In this document: positions 16,534 to 23,948 of the stretch, one piece after another
Layout of the letters: each line of letters opens with the position of its first letter
How positions within the stretch are numbered: position 1 is the first letter of the stretch
Assembly: GCA_000436835.1 (NCBI GenBank)
Contig: FR889115.1
Span: 17,292-42,330 of the forward strand
From: Eubacterium sp. CAG:251
GTDB lineage: Bacteria; Bacillota; Clostridia; Oscillospirales; Acutalibacteraceae
Direction: 5' to 3'
Length of the DNA stretch: 25,039 nucleotides
Notes under the pieces: generated by a model
What the model saw: only the letters and a program-made list of their open reading frames with translations
The model's database searches: none
Told to the model about the DNA's origin: nothing
Translations under genes and position numbers: made by a program

Positions 16534-16968
16534 ATGAAAGAAGTAAAAATATATACAGACGGTGCCTGCTCCGGAAATCCGGGAAAAGGTGGCTGGGCGG
16601 CAATACTCGTCTATGGAAATAACGAAAAAGAGCTTGTCGGCGGCTGTGAAGAAACAACAAATAACAGAATGGAATTATCTGCGGTTATAGAAGCATTAAA
16701 GGCTCTCAAAGAGCCTTGCGAGGTTTATCTTACCACCGACTCAAAATATGTTTGCGACTCAATCACAAAGGGTTGGGTATACAATTGGGAAAAAAACAAT
16801 TGGAAAAAAGCAGACAAAAAGCCTGCTTTAAACGTCGATTTATGGAAAGCTCTTTTGCCTTTGCTTGAAAATCACAAAGTTACGTTTAATTGGGTAAAAG
16901 GTCATAACGGCCACCCATATAATGAGCGCTGTGATGAATTAGCCGTAAATTATTATAAAAATCTTTAA
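16534..16968 (+). CDS. rnhA: Ribonuclease HI
   Basis: A 144-residue protein that cuts the RNA strand of RNA-DNA hybrids. All four metal-binding acids are visible: Asp in IYTDGACSGNPG, Glu in NNRMELSAVIEAL, Asp in TDSKYVCDSI, and Asp in NERCDELA, with a catalytic His in VKGHNGHPYNE. I chose the ATG at 16534 because it is followed at once by the conserved KEVKIYTDG; the upstream in-frame ATGs add residues with no match to the family and fall in the promoter. The ribosome site is weak (GGTG). The stop codon overlaps that of the convergent gene on the minus strand. Confidence 0.95.
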   Translation: MKEVKIYTDGACSGNPGKGGWAAILVYGNNEKELVGGCEETTNNRMELSAVIEALKALKEPCEVYLTTDSKYVCDSITKGWVYNWEKNNWKKADKKPALNVDLWKALLPLLENHKVTFNWVKGHNGHPYNERCDELAVNYYKNL

Positions 16969-17777
16969 ATATCGCCTTTAAAGAGTATTCCTATACCCAC
17001 ACCCAACTTACCGCCGTTTTGCATAAAACGCTTAGCGCTTCTTTGCAAAGCGGTATTTTCTTGATATTTTGACTTAATAAGCTGCCTTTTACCGAAAATT
17101 CTTTCAATAGCCTGCCTGTCATCATCGAAGGAATAAACCAAATCAAACAAAGTCGAAAACTGCAAAATATTACTTGAGCTATTCATAAATTGCCAATTTT
17201 CGCCGTATAAAAGCCAGCTTTCACAAAAGAAATAATCAAAATCATAATTCGGAAAATACTCACCAAAAAAGCTTTTAGCATTTTTAAGTGAATTAACACA
17301 ATCTGCATAAACAAGCTTTTCACCCTGCGGAATATGAACATATATAAGATTTTCACCGAAATTAAAAGGTAATAAATCATAATTCAAAGTGCGATTATCA
17401 CACTTATAAATTTGAAATTGAAGCCTGCCTATTTTGAAAAGATCAAAATTAAGATGATTTTTTATCCAAGGAAGATTTTTCAGACCTTTATTGTTATTGT
17501 TTTCGCACCAAACGGCAATATCTTTCATTGTTTCAAAATATATTTCATCGCTTATAACTGCCTTTTGATATTTAGGATAAGTAAATTCAACACTGTAAAG
17601 CAGTGCTACGGCAAGCTTAATCATATCATTTTTAGTGAAAACAGATTTAAAATTATCGTTATCTGCTTTTTTACATAAAGAAATAAGCTTAGCCCTGTCC
17701 CTTTCGACAAGGCTAAGCACTTTATTTTTAAGTTCACTATTAAGATTTATTTTATTCGCTAATAATTCAATATCCAT
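16965..17777 (-). CDS. Acyltransferase-like protein with GNAT-like C-terminal domain
   Basis: A 270-residue soluble protein of unknown role. The all-helical N-terminal half (about 1-110) and the C-terminal half (GRLQFQIY at 117-124, IYVHIPQGEKL at 145-155, SLKNAKSFFGEYFP at 163-176, CESWLLY at 185-191) match my memory of the paired NAT_N/GNAT_C (PF18082/PF18164) acyltransferase-like family in Clostridia. No substrate is known. I chose the ATG at 17775-17777, 4 bp after the stop of the upstream membrane protein. No good ribosome site precedes it, so coupled translation is likely. Its stop overlaps the rnhA stop by four bases on the opposite strand. Confidence 0.62.
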   Translation of the reverse strand: MDIELLANKINLNSELKNKVLSLVERDRAKLISLCKKADNDNFKSVFTKNDMIKLAVALLYSVEFTYPKYQKAVISDEIYFETMKDIAVWCENNNNKGLKNLPWIKNHLNFDLFKIGRLQFQIYKCDNRTLNYDLLPFNFGENLIYVHIPQGEKLVYADCVNSLKNAKSFFGEYFPNYDFDYFFCESWLLYGENWQFMNSSSNILQFSTLFDLVYSFDDDRQAIERIFGKRQLIKSKYQENTALQRSAKRFMQNGGKLGVGIGILFKGDI

Positions 17778-17781
17778 AAAA

Positions 17782-18420
17782 TCATTGTTGCGGCGGTTGA
17801 GCATCTGACACCTGTGCGTCACTTGACGGTGCGGTGTCGCTTACTGCTTGTGTAGTTGCCTCATATTTTGAAATAAGACCCGATGACTGTATATGAGTGA
17901 CATTATATTTCATTTTATACTTGGTAAGAAGCGGTAAAACCTCTTTATTTAAAAAATTAGAATCGGCATGCTCATCCTGAACGGTAAATGTTTTGTCCGC
18001 ATCCTGATACTTAATTTCCCTTTCAAGAGAGCCGATATCGTCAAGCTCGGTACCTTCATAGAAAATATATGTGCCTTTAACGGTGATTGTATCTTTAAAA
18101 GGATTAACAACATCGGTTGTATACGACTTAGTGGAAGCTGACGTAGTTTCCTTTTTAGAAAGATTAATTGTACCGTTATTAACAAGCAAGGCAATAACAA
18201 CAACTGCAGCTACAACAATTACTGCAAGCACATATGGCCATTTTTTCTTTTTCTTTTCTTTTTTAAATCTATGCCTTTCAAGTGTAGGGGCATCAGAGTC
18301 CTCATCAACGTGAGTATTTTGCATACTTACCTCGTTGCCTTCTTCTTGGTAAGAAGCATCTCCCTTTTTGTGTACTACAAGAGGATTGTCAAGCTTTTCC
18401 TCTTTAATTTCATCAGCCAT
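17782..18420 (-). CDS. Single-pass membrane-anchored protein of unknown function, possibly ExbD-like outer domain
   Basis: 212 residues. An acidic cytoplasmic part (1-50) is followed by a Lys cluster (53-60), one membrane segment (about 62-80) and an extracellular domain (about 110-180). The order of features in the extracellular domain (TITVKGTYIFYEG, ELDDIGSLEREI, FTVQDEHADSNFLNKEVLPLL, KYNVTHI) resembles the periplasmic domain of ExbD/TolR: a strand, a helix over 'level of D..A', and a final strand. That is a visual resemblance only; the ExbD membrane Asp is absent. The last ~25 residues are low-complexity Ser/Asp/Gln/Pro. AAGGAGAT lies 6 nt before the ATG and a good promoter is present. 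It is first in an operon with the GNAT-like gene. Confidence 0.7.
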   Translation of the reverse strand: MADEIKEEKLDNPLVVHKKGDASYQEEGNEVSMQNTHVDEDSDAPTLERHRFKKEKKKKKWPYVLAVIVVAAVVVIALLVNNGTINLSKKETTSASTKSYTTDVVNPFKDTITVKGTYIFYEGTELDDIGSLEREIKYQDADKTFTVQDEHADSNFLNKEVLPLLTKYKMKYNVTHIQSSGLISKYEATTQAVSDTAPSSDAQVSDAQPPQQ

Positions 18421-18451
18421 ACCTATCTCCTTAAGATAAATTATTTATTTA

Positions 18452-18480
18452 ATTATATCACAAATTTAACGTATTTTCAA
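18452..18480 (-). promoter_or_regulatory. Promoter for the membrane protein/GNAT-like operon
   Basis: Minus strand: TTGAAA (18475-18480), 17-bp spacer, TATAAT (18452-18457) with a TGA extended -10. Confidence 0.7.
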
Positions 18481-18486
18481 TAACTA

Positions 18487-18515
18487 TTGAATTCAACAAA
18501 ATAAATTGATATAAT
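18487..18515 (+). promoter_or_regulatory. Promoter for the ROK kinase gene
   Basis: TTGAAT (18487-18492), 17-bp spacer, TATAAT (18510-18515) with TGA extended -10. Its -35 lies 6 bp from the -35 of the divergent promoter, so the two polymerases compete for the same stretch. Confidence 0.7.
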
Positions 18516-18548
18516 TATTAAAGAACAATACATATATGGAGTGATACT

Positions 18549-19430
18549 ATGAGAATATTGGCATTCGATATCGGCGGAACAAATATCAAATATGCTATTT
18601 GTGACGAAAAATTCAATCTTACCGACAGGCATACAGTACCTACCGAGGCACAAAAAGGCGGTCAGGAGCTTGTTCAAAAAATTATATGCATAATCGAAAG
18701 CTATGAAAACATAGACCGCATTGCAATTTCTACAGCCGGTCAGGTTGACAGTGAAAACGGTATAGTAGTATATTCAACCGATAACATTCCCTATTACACC
18801 GGAATGATGGTAAAAAAGATTATTGAAAATAAGACTAATATTCCCACCTTTGTTGAAAACGATGTAAACGCATTTGCTCTCGGTGAAGCAAGATTCGGTG
18901 CAGGAAAGGGCCACAGCGACTTTTTATGCCTTACTTACGGAACGGGCATAGGCGGTGCAATGTTCCTTAACAACAAGCTTTATAAAGGTAATACATCATC
19001 CGCAGGAGAATTCGGTCATATGATTACTCATGCCGGTGGTAAGCAATGCACCTGCGGCGGAGAAGGCTGTTACGAATGTTATGCTTCTGCAAAAGCGCTT
19101 ATTGAAGCTGTAAATAAGGCAAACTCAACTAATCTTAATGCATTTCAAATTTTTGAAAAAGAGAATTTCAGCAAACCGGAAATAAGGTCGGTCATCGACA
19201 AATGGATTGATGAAATGATTATAGGTCTTATTAACATTATCTATATTTTCAATCCACCATTGATAGTCCTTGGCGGCGGAATTATGAACGAGGATTATGT
19301 TATCGACCTTATTGACAGGAAAATATATAATCTTCTTATGGATAATTTTAAAAACGTTAATATAGTACGCTCAAAATTAAAAAGCGACTCGGCACTTTTA
19401 GGCGTTTCTTACGAAGCCTCGCAGTTATAA
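18549..19430 (+). CDS. ROK family sugar kinase (glucokinase-like)
   Basis: A 293-residue ROK protein. The phosphate-binding loop is DIGGTN (7-12), and ENDVNAFALGE (103-113) contains the catalytic Asp105. LTYGTGIGGA (128-137) is the second phosphate motif. The ROK zinc cluster is HMITHAGG, CTCGGEGCYE (His and Cys167, Cys169, Cys174). There is no N-terminal helix-turn-helix, so it is an enzyme and not a ROK repressor. It likely phosphorylates a hexose such as glucose or N-acetylmannosamine; sequence alone does not fix the sugar and no transporter is beside it. GGAG lies 8 nt before the ATG. It is a single-gene unit with its own promoter and terminator. Confidence 0.9.
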   Translation: MRILAFDIGGTNIKYAICDEKFNLTDRHTVPTEAQKGGQELVQKIICIIESYENIDRIAISTAGQVDSENGIVVYSTDNIPYYTGMMVKKIIENKTNIPTFVENDVNAFALGEARFGAGKGHSDFLCLTYGTGIGGAMFLNNKLYKGNTSSAGEFGHMITHAGGKQCTCGGEGCYECYASAKALIEAVNKANSTNLNAFQIFEKENFSKPEIRSVIDKWIDEMIIGLINIIYIFNPPLIVLGGGIMNEDYVIDLIDRKIYNLLMDNFKNVNIVRSKLKSDSALLGVSYEASQL

Positions 19431-19434
19431 GATT

Positions 19435-19471
19435 AAAGACGTGATGCAGTTTTGCATCACGTCTTTTTTTT
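19435..19471 (+). terminator. Terminator after the ROK gene
   Basis: A perfect 14-bp stem (19435-19448 and 19453-19466), core GACGTGATGCA / TGCATCACGTC, with a GTTT loop and a T-run. The minus strand has a shorter U-run, so it may also help end the convergent TraX transcript. Confidence 0.92.
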
Positions 19472-19473
19472 AT

Positions 19474-20220
19474 TTATACTAAATTTATTACTCCGATTAT
19501 TGCAAGATGAAGAGGATAATAGATATAGAAAAACCATTTCATAAATTTATTGACCTTTTCATTTTTTCCTCGCTGCCCATTATAAAGATAAATAACAGGA
19601 ATTGAAATAACAACCGCCATTTGAATAATACCGTAAAGCTTATCAATAGCAAAGAAATAAACTAATGAATAAAGGAACACATAAAAAATCATCCAAAGCA
19701 TTTGATTTTTGAAATTTCCCCTATTTGTACCTATCGCCATAATGCAAAGTGCGGCAATACAACTCCAATCGCTTGGAAGAGTTATTATGCATATTAAAAT
19801 AACAAATAAAACTTTTAAAACATTATTTAACTTGTTACTGTAAGCCACTCGAAGCATAACAAGTCCCCATGCAAGCGACCACATTACACTCGTTTGGTTA
19901 AGAAAATTGCCGTAATAAAAAGGGATAAAGGATTTAACATCAACAAAATCGTTAGATGCAAAAATATATGCAAAATGAGATATAAATGCAAAAAGGAACA
20001 ATCTAAAAGTATATTTCTTTATATTTTTAGTATAATGATATCCCTCTGCTATAAAATAGCACATAATCGGGCAAGTAAGCCTTCCGATAATATGCATAAT
20101 AACAGGCAACGCTTCCCTCGGATAACCGGGAAAAAGCATCCACGCAATATGGTCAACCGTCATAGCGACAATTGCAATTATTTTAAGCTGATTAGAATCA
20201 AGCAATTTATTTTTCGTCAT
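19474..20220 (-). CDS. TraX family membrane protein
   Basis: A 248-residue, very hydrophobic protein with about seven or eight membrane segments. The N-terminus (SNQLKIIAIVAMTVDHIAWM, then MHIIGRLTCPIMCYFIAEGY) is the family signature of TraX, with the conserved MTVDH and GR..PI..Y..AEG. F-plasmid TraX acetylates pilin. Chromosomal Firmicutes members lie outside conjugation operons and are related to acyltransferase-3-like membrane acetylases; their substrate is not known. No pilin or transfer gene is nearby. The ribosome site is weak. The gene is 69 bp after the hydrolase gene, whose promoter may serve both, as I see no clear promoter in between. Confidence 0.85.
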   Translation of the reverse strand: MTKNKLLDSNQLKIIAIVAMTVDHIAWMLFPGYPREALPVIMHIIGRLTCPIMCYFIAEGYHYTKNIKKYTFRLFLFAFISHFAYIFASNDFVDVKSFIPFYYGNFLNQTSVMWSLAWGLVMLRVAYSNKLNNVLKVLFVILICIITLPSDWSCIAALCIMAIGTNRGNFKNQMLWMIFYVFLYSLVYFFAIDKLYGIIQMAVVISIPVIYLYNGQRGKNEKVNKFMKWFFYIYYPLHLAIIGVINLV

Positions 20221-20289
20221 ATATATAACACCGAAATGATTTTATCATCGAGTCGCTGTCAAAACAGCATAATCGGCGCAATTAAAATC

Positions 20290-21417
20290 TTAATTTACGC
20301 CTTGTTTCATTTCATTTTGATAAAAGGCAAGCGCTTTGTCTATTGCGTCCTTACCGGCAGGTTCAAACGGTTGCAAAACACTGAACACATGCGGCAAAGT
20401 TTCGCCGTATTCCTTACCGTAATTTGCAAGTTCACACGAAACGCCGTTCTTTTTTAAAAGCTCATAAAGCTTAATGGTTTGTTTCTCTGCAAGAGTATCC
20501 CCGCTGCTTGTAATCAAATATGTAGGCGGCATTTCATTTGCAAAAGGCAAAATCTCATCAAAATCCATATAATTGTACGTTTCGCTGTTTTTATAATTTT
20601 TTCCCCAAAGCGGCTTTGTATAAACGTTGAACCAACCGCCGTCCTTCATATAGGAAACAGGAGAGGTCAAAACCAGAGCAGTAAGCTTAACATCGGCGCT
20701 TTCGGTATCAAATATATCTCTTAATTCTTCACTTTGAAGTAAAACACCTGCGTAAGATGCCAGCATACCGCCTGCCGAATCACCCGTAAGCATAATATTT
20801 TCACGCTCGCAAGGATAGTTGTCAATATTTTCGCCTATCCATTTAAGCGCAGACATAACGTCCTTAATCTGCTCATTAACATTAACATCAGGCACAAGAC
20901 GGTAGTTAATATCAAAAACAACATATCCCCTGTCGGCAAGCGCACGGCAATAGTTTTCATTAAGCCCTTTATCACCATACATCCAACCGCCGCCGTGAAT
21001 ATCAATAATAACCGGAAGCTTATCATTTTCAGAAATATTGTTAGGATACATCACATCAAGTTTATGATAATAATTTCCGTCATCTATGTATGCAATATCG
21101 CTTATAAGTTCAATATTTTTAGGTGGATTTTGCTTTGCGTGCTTGCTTTTATCACCGCCGTCACAAAAGCGCCAAACCATTTGCATAATTTTAACAATAG
21201 GATTTTTAGTCAGCCCCTCGCCGCTTTTATCCTTATAATCTATTGTTTTTGACTTCACCATAGAACCGACATAAATAACATTTTTATCATCGTCATATTT
21301 CGGCAAAGTAGTTAAATTTATAAAAGCAACGGCTACGATAACTATTGCCGCAATAACAAGAAAAATAATTTTCAATTTTTTTCCTTTCTTACTTTCAACC
21401 TTTTCCTTAGTTTTCAT
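20290..21417 (-). CDS. Membrane-anchored alpha/beta-hydrolase (HSL/BD-FAE-type esterase)
   Basis: 375 residues. A basic start followed by one membrane segment (about 15-36) suggests an anchored enzyme with the catalytic domain outside the cell. The oxyanion loop is IIDIHGGGWMYGD (HGGG 141-144), the nucleophile is Ser214 in GDSAGG, and likely partners are Asp307 (SSGDTL) and His343 (LPHVF). HGGG plus GDSAGG marks the hormone-sensitive-lipase/acetyl-esterase branch. The substrate (acyl or acetyl ester) is unknown. TTAGGAG lies 7 nt before the ATG. A promoter is at 21445-21473. It may be cotranscribed with the TraX-like membrane protein; a link between an acetylase-like protein and an esterase is only a guess. 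Confidence 0.87.
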   Translation of the reverse strand: MKTKEKVESKKGKKLKIIFLVIAAIVIVAVAFINLTTLPKYDDDKNVIYVGSMVKSKTIDYKDKSGEGLTKNPIVKIMQMVWRFCDGGDKSKHAKQNPPKNIELISDIAYIDDGNYYHKLDVMYPNNISENDKLPVIIDIHGGGWMYGDKGLNENYCRALADRGYVVFDINYRLVPDVNVNEQIKDVMSALKWIGENIDNYPCERENIMLTGDSAGGMLASYAGVLLQSEELRDIFDTESADVKLTALVLTSPVSYMKDGGWFNVYTKPLWGKNYKNSETYNYMDFDEILPFANEMPPTYLITSSGDTLAEKQTIKLYELLKKNGVSCELANYGKEYGETLPHVFSVLQPFEPAGKDAIDKALAFYQNEMKQGVN

Positions 21418-21444
21418 AATTTTACTCCTAATTTTGATAGTTTT

Positions 21445-21473
21445 ATATTACAACATACAAGTAAAATTGTCAA
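21445..21473 (-). promoter_or_regulatory. Promoter for the esterase gene
   Basis: Minus strand: TTGACA (21468-21473, perfect), 17-bp spacer, TAATAT (21445-21450). Confidence 0.6.
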
Positions 21474-21487
21474 TTTATTACTTTTCA

Positions 21488-21516
21488 TTGACTTTCATTT
21501 ATACCAATGATATAAT
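21488..21516 (+). promoter_or_regulatory. Strong promoter upstream of the MATE leader
   Basis: TTGACT (21488-21493), 17-bp spacer, TATAAT (21511-21516) with an extended TGA -10. Transcription should start near 21523, giving a leader of about 165 nt before the MATE start codon. The promoter is among the best in the window, yet it is followed at once by a terminator-like hairpin. Confidence 0.8.
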
Positions 21517-21522
21517 TTTAAC

Positions 21523-21606
21523 GTTCGCTCAGGGAGCGATTGTTCAGTAAAAAGCAAAAGCCGAACAGGGTGCAGACTGAGATAGCTGCAGCTTGTTCGG
21601 CTTTTT
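21523..21606 (+). promoter_or_regulatory. Probable guanidine-IV (mepA-motif) riboswitch
   Basis: The leader holds a short hairpin around CAGGGAG (TCGCTC / GAGCGA, 21525-21539), a linker with TGTTCAG, then ACAGGGTGCAG and CTGAGATAGCTGCAG inside a terminator hairpin. This arrangement (CAGGGAGCG hairpin, then a GGGTGCAG..CTGAGA..CTGCAG arm that is part of a terminator, upstream of a MepA-type MATE gene) matches my memory of the guanidine-IV class, a transcriptional ON switch for guanidine export in Clostridia. CTCAG (21528-21532) can pair with CTGAG (21577-21581), and TGTTC (21541-21545) with GAACA (21563-21567), offering an alternative fold that would open the terminator. It is not a TPP riboswitch despite CTGAGA. 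The class call rests on recall, not on a model search. Confidence 0.68.
21556..21606 (+). terminator. Attenuator hairpin in the MATE leader
   Basis: AAAAGCCGAACA (21556-21567) pairs perfectly with TGTTCGGCTTTT (21594-21605). An inner TGCAG / CTGCA stem (21571-21575 and 21586-21590) and a 10-nt loop complete it, and a short U-run follows. It lies 81 bp before the MATE start, so it must be read through for expression. Confidence 0.85.
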
Positions 21607-21686
21607 GATGATATAATTGTTTTTTGATGTGATTTCAGTAAAACTTATACAGAAATAATTCAAGCAAAATTCAGGAGAATATAAAA

Positions 21687-23021
21687 ATGACAAAGGACGA
21701 ATATTTAATAACAGACCCACCCCTAAAAGCGTTAACTGTTTTTGCAATGCCTATTATTTTAGGCAGCTTTTTTCAACAAGTTTACAATATGGCTGATTCA
21801 ATCATCGTCGGTCAATTTGTAGGCTCATCTGCGCTTGCGGCCGTCGGTGCCTGTGCCGCACTTACGAATGTTTTTATTTGCATAGCACTCGGTGCAGGTG
21901 TAGGCGCAGGTGTACTTGTAAGCCGTTATTTTGGTGCTCAAGATTACGGGAAGATGAAAACAATCGTTTCTACTTCTTTAATAAGTTTTTTGCTTTTAAG
22001 CGTATTTCTCGGTGTTTTTGGATTTTGCACTTCTCATTGGATGATGAGCATACTGCAAACGCCTGCGGACATAATGAAAGATGCGGTGCTGTACTTACGT
22101 ATCTATTTTGTTGGCTTTCCGTTTTTATTTATGTATAACATTCTGTCGACCATGTTCACTTCAATCGGTGAATCAAAAATCCCGTTATGGCTTTTAATAT
22201 TTTCTTCTTTATTAAATATCATTATGGACCTTTGGATGGTGGGAGGTCTTAAACTCGGCGTATTCGGTGCAGCTCTTGCCACTCTTATTGCACAAGGTAT
22301 TTCAGCCGTACTTTCGCTTTTGATTTTTCTTTACCGTATGCGAAAATATGCAGGTTTGTTTCATTGGTTTGACAAAAAAGAACTGCGTACAATGCTTAAA
22401 ATCGCCGTTCCGTCTATCCTTCAACAATCAACAGTATCAATCGGTATGATGATTGTGCAAGCGGTTGTAAATCCTTTTGGCACGCAAGCACTCGCAGGCT
22501 ATGCGGCAACAATGAGAGTAGAAAATGTTTTTTCTCTGATATTTGTATCCATCGGGAATGCGGTGTCACCCTTTGTTTCGCAAAATCTCGGCGAAGGAAA
22601 AATCGACCGTATTAAGAAAGGCTACCGTGCCGCTTTACTGTTAGATGTATGCTTTGCCGTTCTTGCATTTGTAATTATTGAAACGATGCACACTCAAATT
22701 TCTTCGCTTTTCTTAGGCAAAGACGGAACTGAATTAGCGTATCAGGTGTCAGGTGATTATATGAAATGGCTCGGCTGCTTTTTCATATTTATGGGCATCA
22801 AAATGGCAACAGACGGTGTTCTTCGTGGAATCGGAAATATGCGACCGTTTTTAATTGCAAATATGGTTAATCTTGCAATTCGTTTGTCCGTAGCATTGAT
22901 TTTTGCGCCCCGTTTCGGTATTGCCTTTGTTTGGCTTGCCGTACCGGCAGGCTGGCTTGCAAACTTTGTCATTTCTTATTTAGCGCTAAAAAAATCTTGG
23001 CCCAAGGATATATTAAATTAG
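21687..23021 (+). CDS. MATE family efflux transporter, MepA-like
   Basis: A 444-residue inner-membrane protein with twelve predicted helices in two similar halves. The opening DPPLKALTVFAMPIILGSFF and YNMADSIIVGQFVGSSALAAVG are typical of the NorM/MepA MATE family; the second half repeats the pattern at KIAVPSILQQSTVSIGMM. It exports organic cations using an ion gradient. The guanidine-IV-like leader suggests guanidine or a guanidine-like cation as the physiological inducer; the pump itself may carry other drugs. CAGGAG lies 9 nt before the ATG. It is a single-gene unit ending in a perfect bidirectional terminator. Confidence 0.93.
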   Translation: MTKDEYLITDPPLKALTVFAMPIILGSFFQQVYNMADSIIVGQFVGSSALAAVGACAALTNVFICIALGAGVGAGVLVSRYFGAQDYGKMKTIVSTSLISFLLLSVFLGVFGFCTSHWMMSILQTPADIMKDAVLYLRIYFVGFPFLFMYNILSTMFTSIGESKIPLWLLIFSSLLNIIMDLWMVGGLKLGVFGAALATLIAQGISAVLSLLIFLYRMRKYAGLFHWFDKKELRTMLKIAVPSILQQSTVSIGMMIVQAVVNPFGTQALAGYAATMRVENVFSLIFVSIGNAVSPFVSQNLGEGKIDRIKKGYRAALLLDVCFAVLAFVIIETMHTQISSLFLGKDGTELAYQVSGDYMKWLGCFFIFMGIKMATDGVLRGIGNMRPFLIANMVNLAIRLSVALIFAPRFGIAFVWLAVPAGWLANFVISYLALKKSWPKDILN

Positions 23022-23037
23022 AAATATTCAACTTATC

Positions 23038-23084
23038 AAACAAAACAGGTTTGTCCAAAATTTTAGGACAAACCTGTTTTGTTA
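23038..23084. terminator. Bidirectional terminator between the MATE and CMD-cupin genes
   Basis: A perfect stem of at least 15 bp (AAAACAGGTTTGTCC, 23042-23056, with its complement 23066-23080) extends a few AT pairs outward, with a 9-nt loop AAAATTTTA. U-rich flanks occur on both strands, so it can end both convergent genes. Confidence 0.92.
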
Positions 23085-23117
23085 TTGTAAAATCGCATAA
23101 TGTACTAAGTTCTCCAT

Positions 23118-23885
23118 TTAAGAATTTATTGCGTTAAAATATTCCTCATCTGACACAGCTTCCAGCCATTCATTTGATGTATTTTTTCCCGGAACTTCAA
23201 TAGCTAAATGAGAAAAATAACTATCAGGAGCAGCGCCGTGCCAATGCTTGACATTCGCAGGAATATTCACAACATCGCCGGGCAGCATCTCTATAGCTTT
23301 CTTGCCCCATTCCTGATAATATCCTTTTCCGGCTACACAAATCAAAATTTGACCGCCACCATTTTCAGAATGATGAATATGCCAATTGTTTCTGCATTTC
23401 GGCTCAAAGGTCACATTAAAAATACCAACTTGGTCTTTAGAAACAGGGGCAAGAAAACTCTTTCCGCTGAAATACTGTGCAAAGCTGTCGTTCGGCTCAC
23501 CAATCGGAAATATCATTGATGAAGCATGTTTTTCAATCGTATTATATTCAGTTTCCTCGTTCTTATCATTCCACACTTCTTTTGCCATACGAAATGCAGC
23601 CCAAGCTTTGGGCCATCCTGCATAAAAAGCATTATGCGTTAAAATCTCCGTGATTTCTTCTTTTGTGATTCCATTTTTCTTAGCACTTTCCAAATGGTAA
23701 CGAAAAGCGGTATCAATTAAACCTTGCGACATTAAAGAAGTAACTGTAACAAGTGAACGGTCTCTGAGTGATAACTTGTCTTCTCTGCTCCAAACCTCAC
23801 CAAATAATACATCATCATTTAATTCGGCAAATTTCGGAGCAAATTCTCCTAATTCTTTTCTACCGGCTGTTTGTTTTACTGCCAT
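23118..23885 (-). CDS. Carboxymuconolactone decarboxylase-like / cupin fusion protein
   Basis: 255 residues. Residues about 25-105 form a CMD/AhpD-like helical domain (RDRSLVTVTSLM, FRYHLESAKKNGITKEEITEILTHNAFYAGWPKAW). It lacks the CxxC of AhpD peroxidases, so it is closer to CMD proper or to an inactive form. Residues about 155-235 are a cupin: WHIHHSENGGGQILICVAGKGYY supplies the His pair (169, 171) and PGDVVNIPANVKHWHG the later His (214). Such CMD-cupin fusions are common next to MerR regulators in Firmicutes and probably act on small carbonyl or quinone-like compounds; the reaction is not known. The ATG at 23883-23885 follows AGGAGG by 9 nt; the longer TTG start would touch the ribosome site. 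It is divergent from the MerR gene and controlled by a 19-bp-spacer promoter. Confidence 0.88.
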   Translation of the reverse strand: MAVKQTAGRKELGEFAPKFAELNDDVLFGEVWSREDKLSLRDRSLVTVTSLMSQGLIDTAFRYHLESAKKNGITKEEITEILTHNAFYAGWPKAWAAFRMAKEVWNDKNEETEYNTIEKHASSMIFPIGEPNDSFAQYFSGKSFLAPVSKDQVGIFNVTFEPKCRNNWHIHHSENGGGQILICVAGKGYYQEWGKKAIEMLPGDVVNIPANVKHWHGAAPDSYFSHLAIEVPGKNTSNEWLEAVSDEEYFNAINS

Positions 23886-23918
23886 AAGTTTCAACCTCCT
23901 AAATTTTGAAATTCGCTA

Positions 23919-23947
23919 TTGAATATTTTTTTAATCTCTGTTATATT
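23919..23947 (+). promoter_or_regulatory. Promoter for the MerR gene
   Basis: TTGAAT (23919-23924), 17-bp spacer, TATATT (23942-23947), 62 bp before the start codon. The predicted start of transcription falls in the divergent promoter's spacer, where MerR would bind. Confidence 0.6.
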
Positions 23948-23948
23948 G

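Noticed and set aside
19894..20457. Plus-strand 187-residue frame opposite TraX and the esterase
   Set aside because: It spans two real minus-strand genes and their gap; its composition is that of a complementary shadow.
21523..21606. TPP riboswitch because of GGGTGC and CTGAGA
   Set aside because: The second TPP arm (ACCTGATC with GGTAATACC) is absent and the downstream gene is a MATE pump; the layout fits guanidine-IV better.
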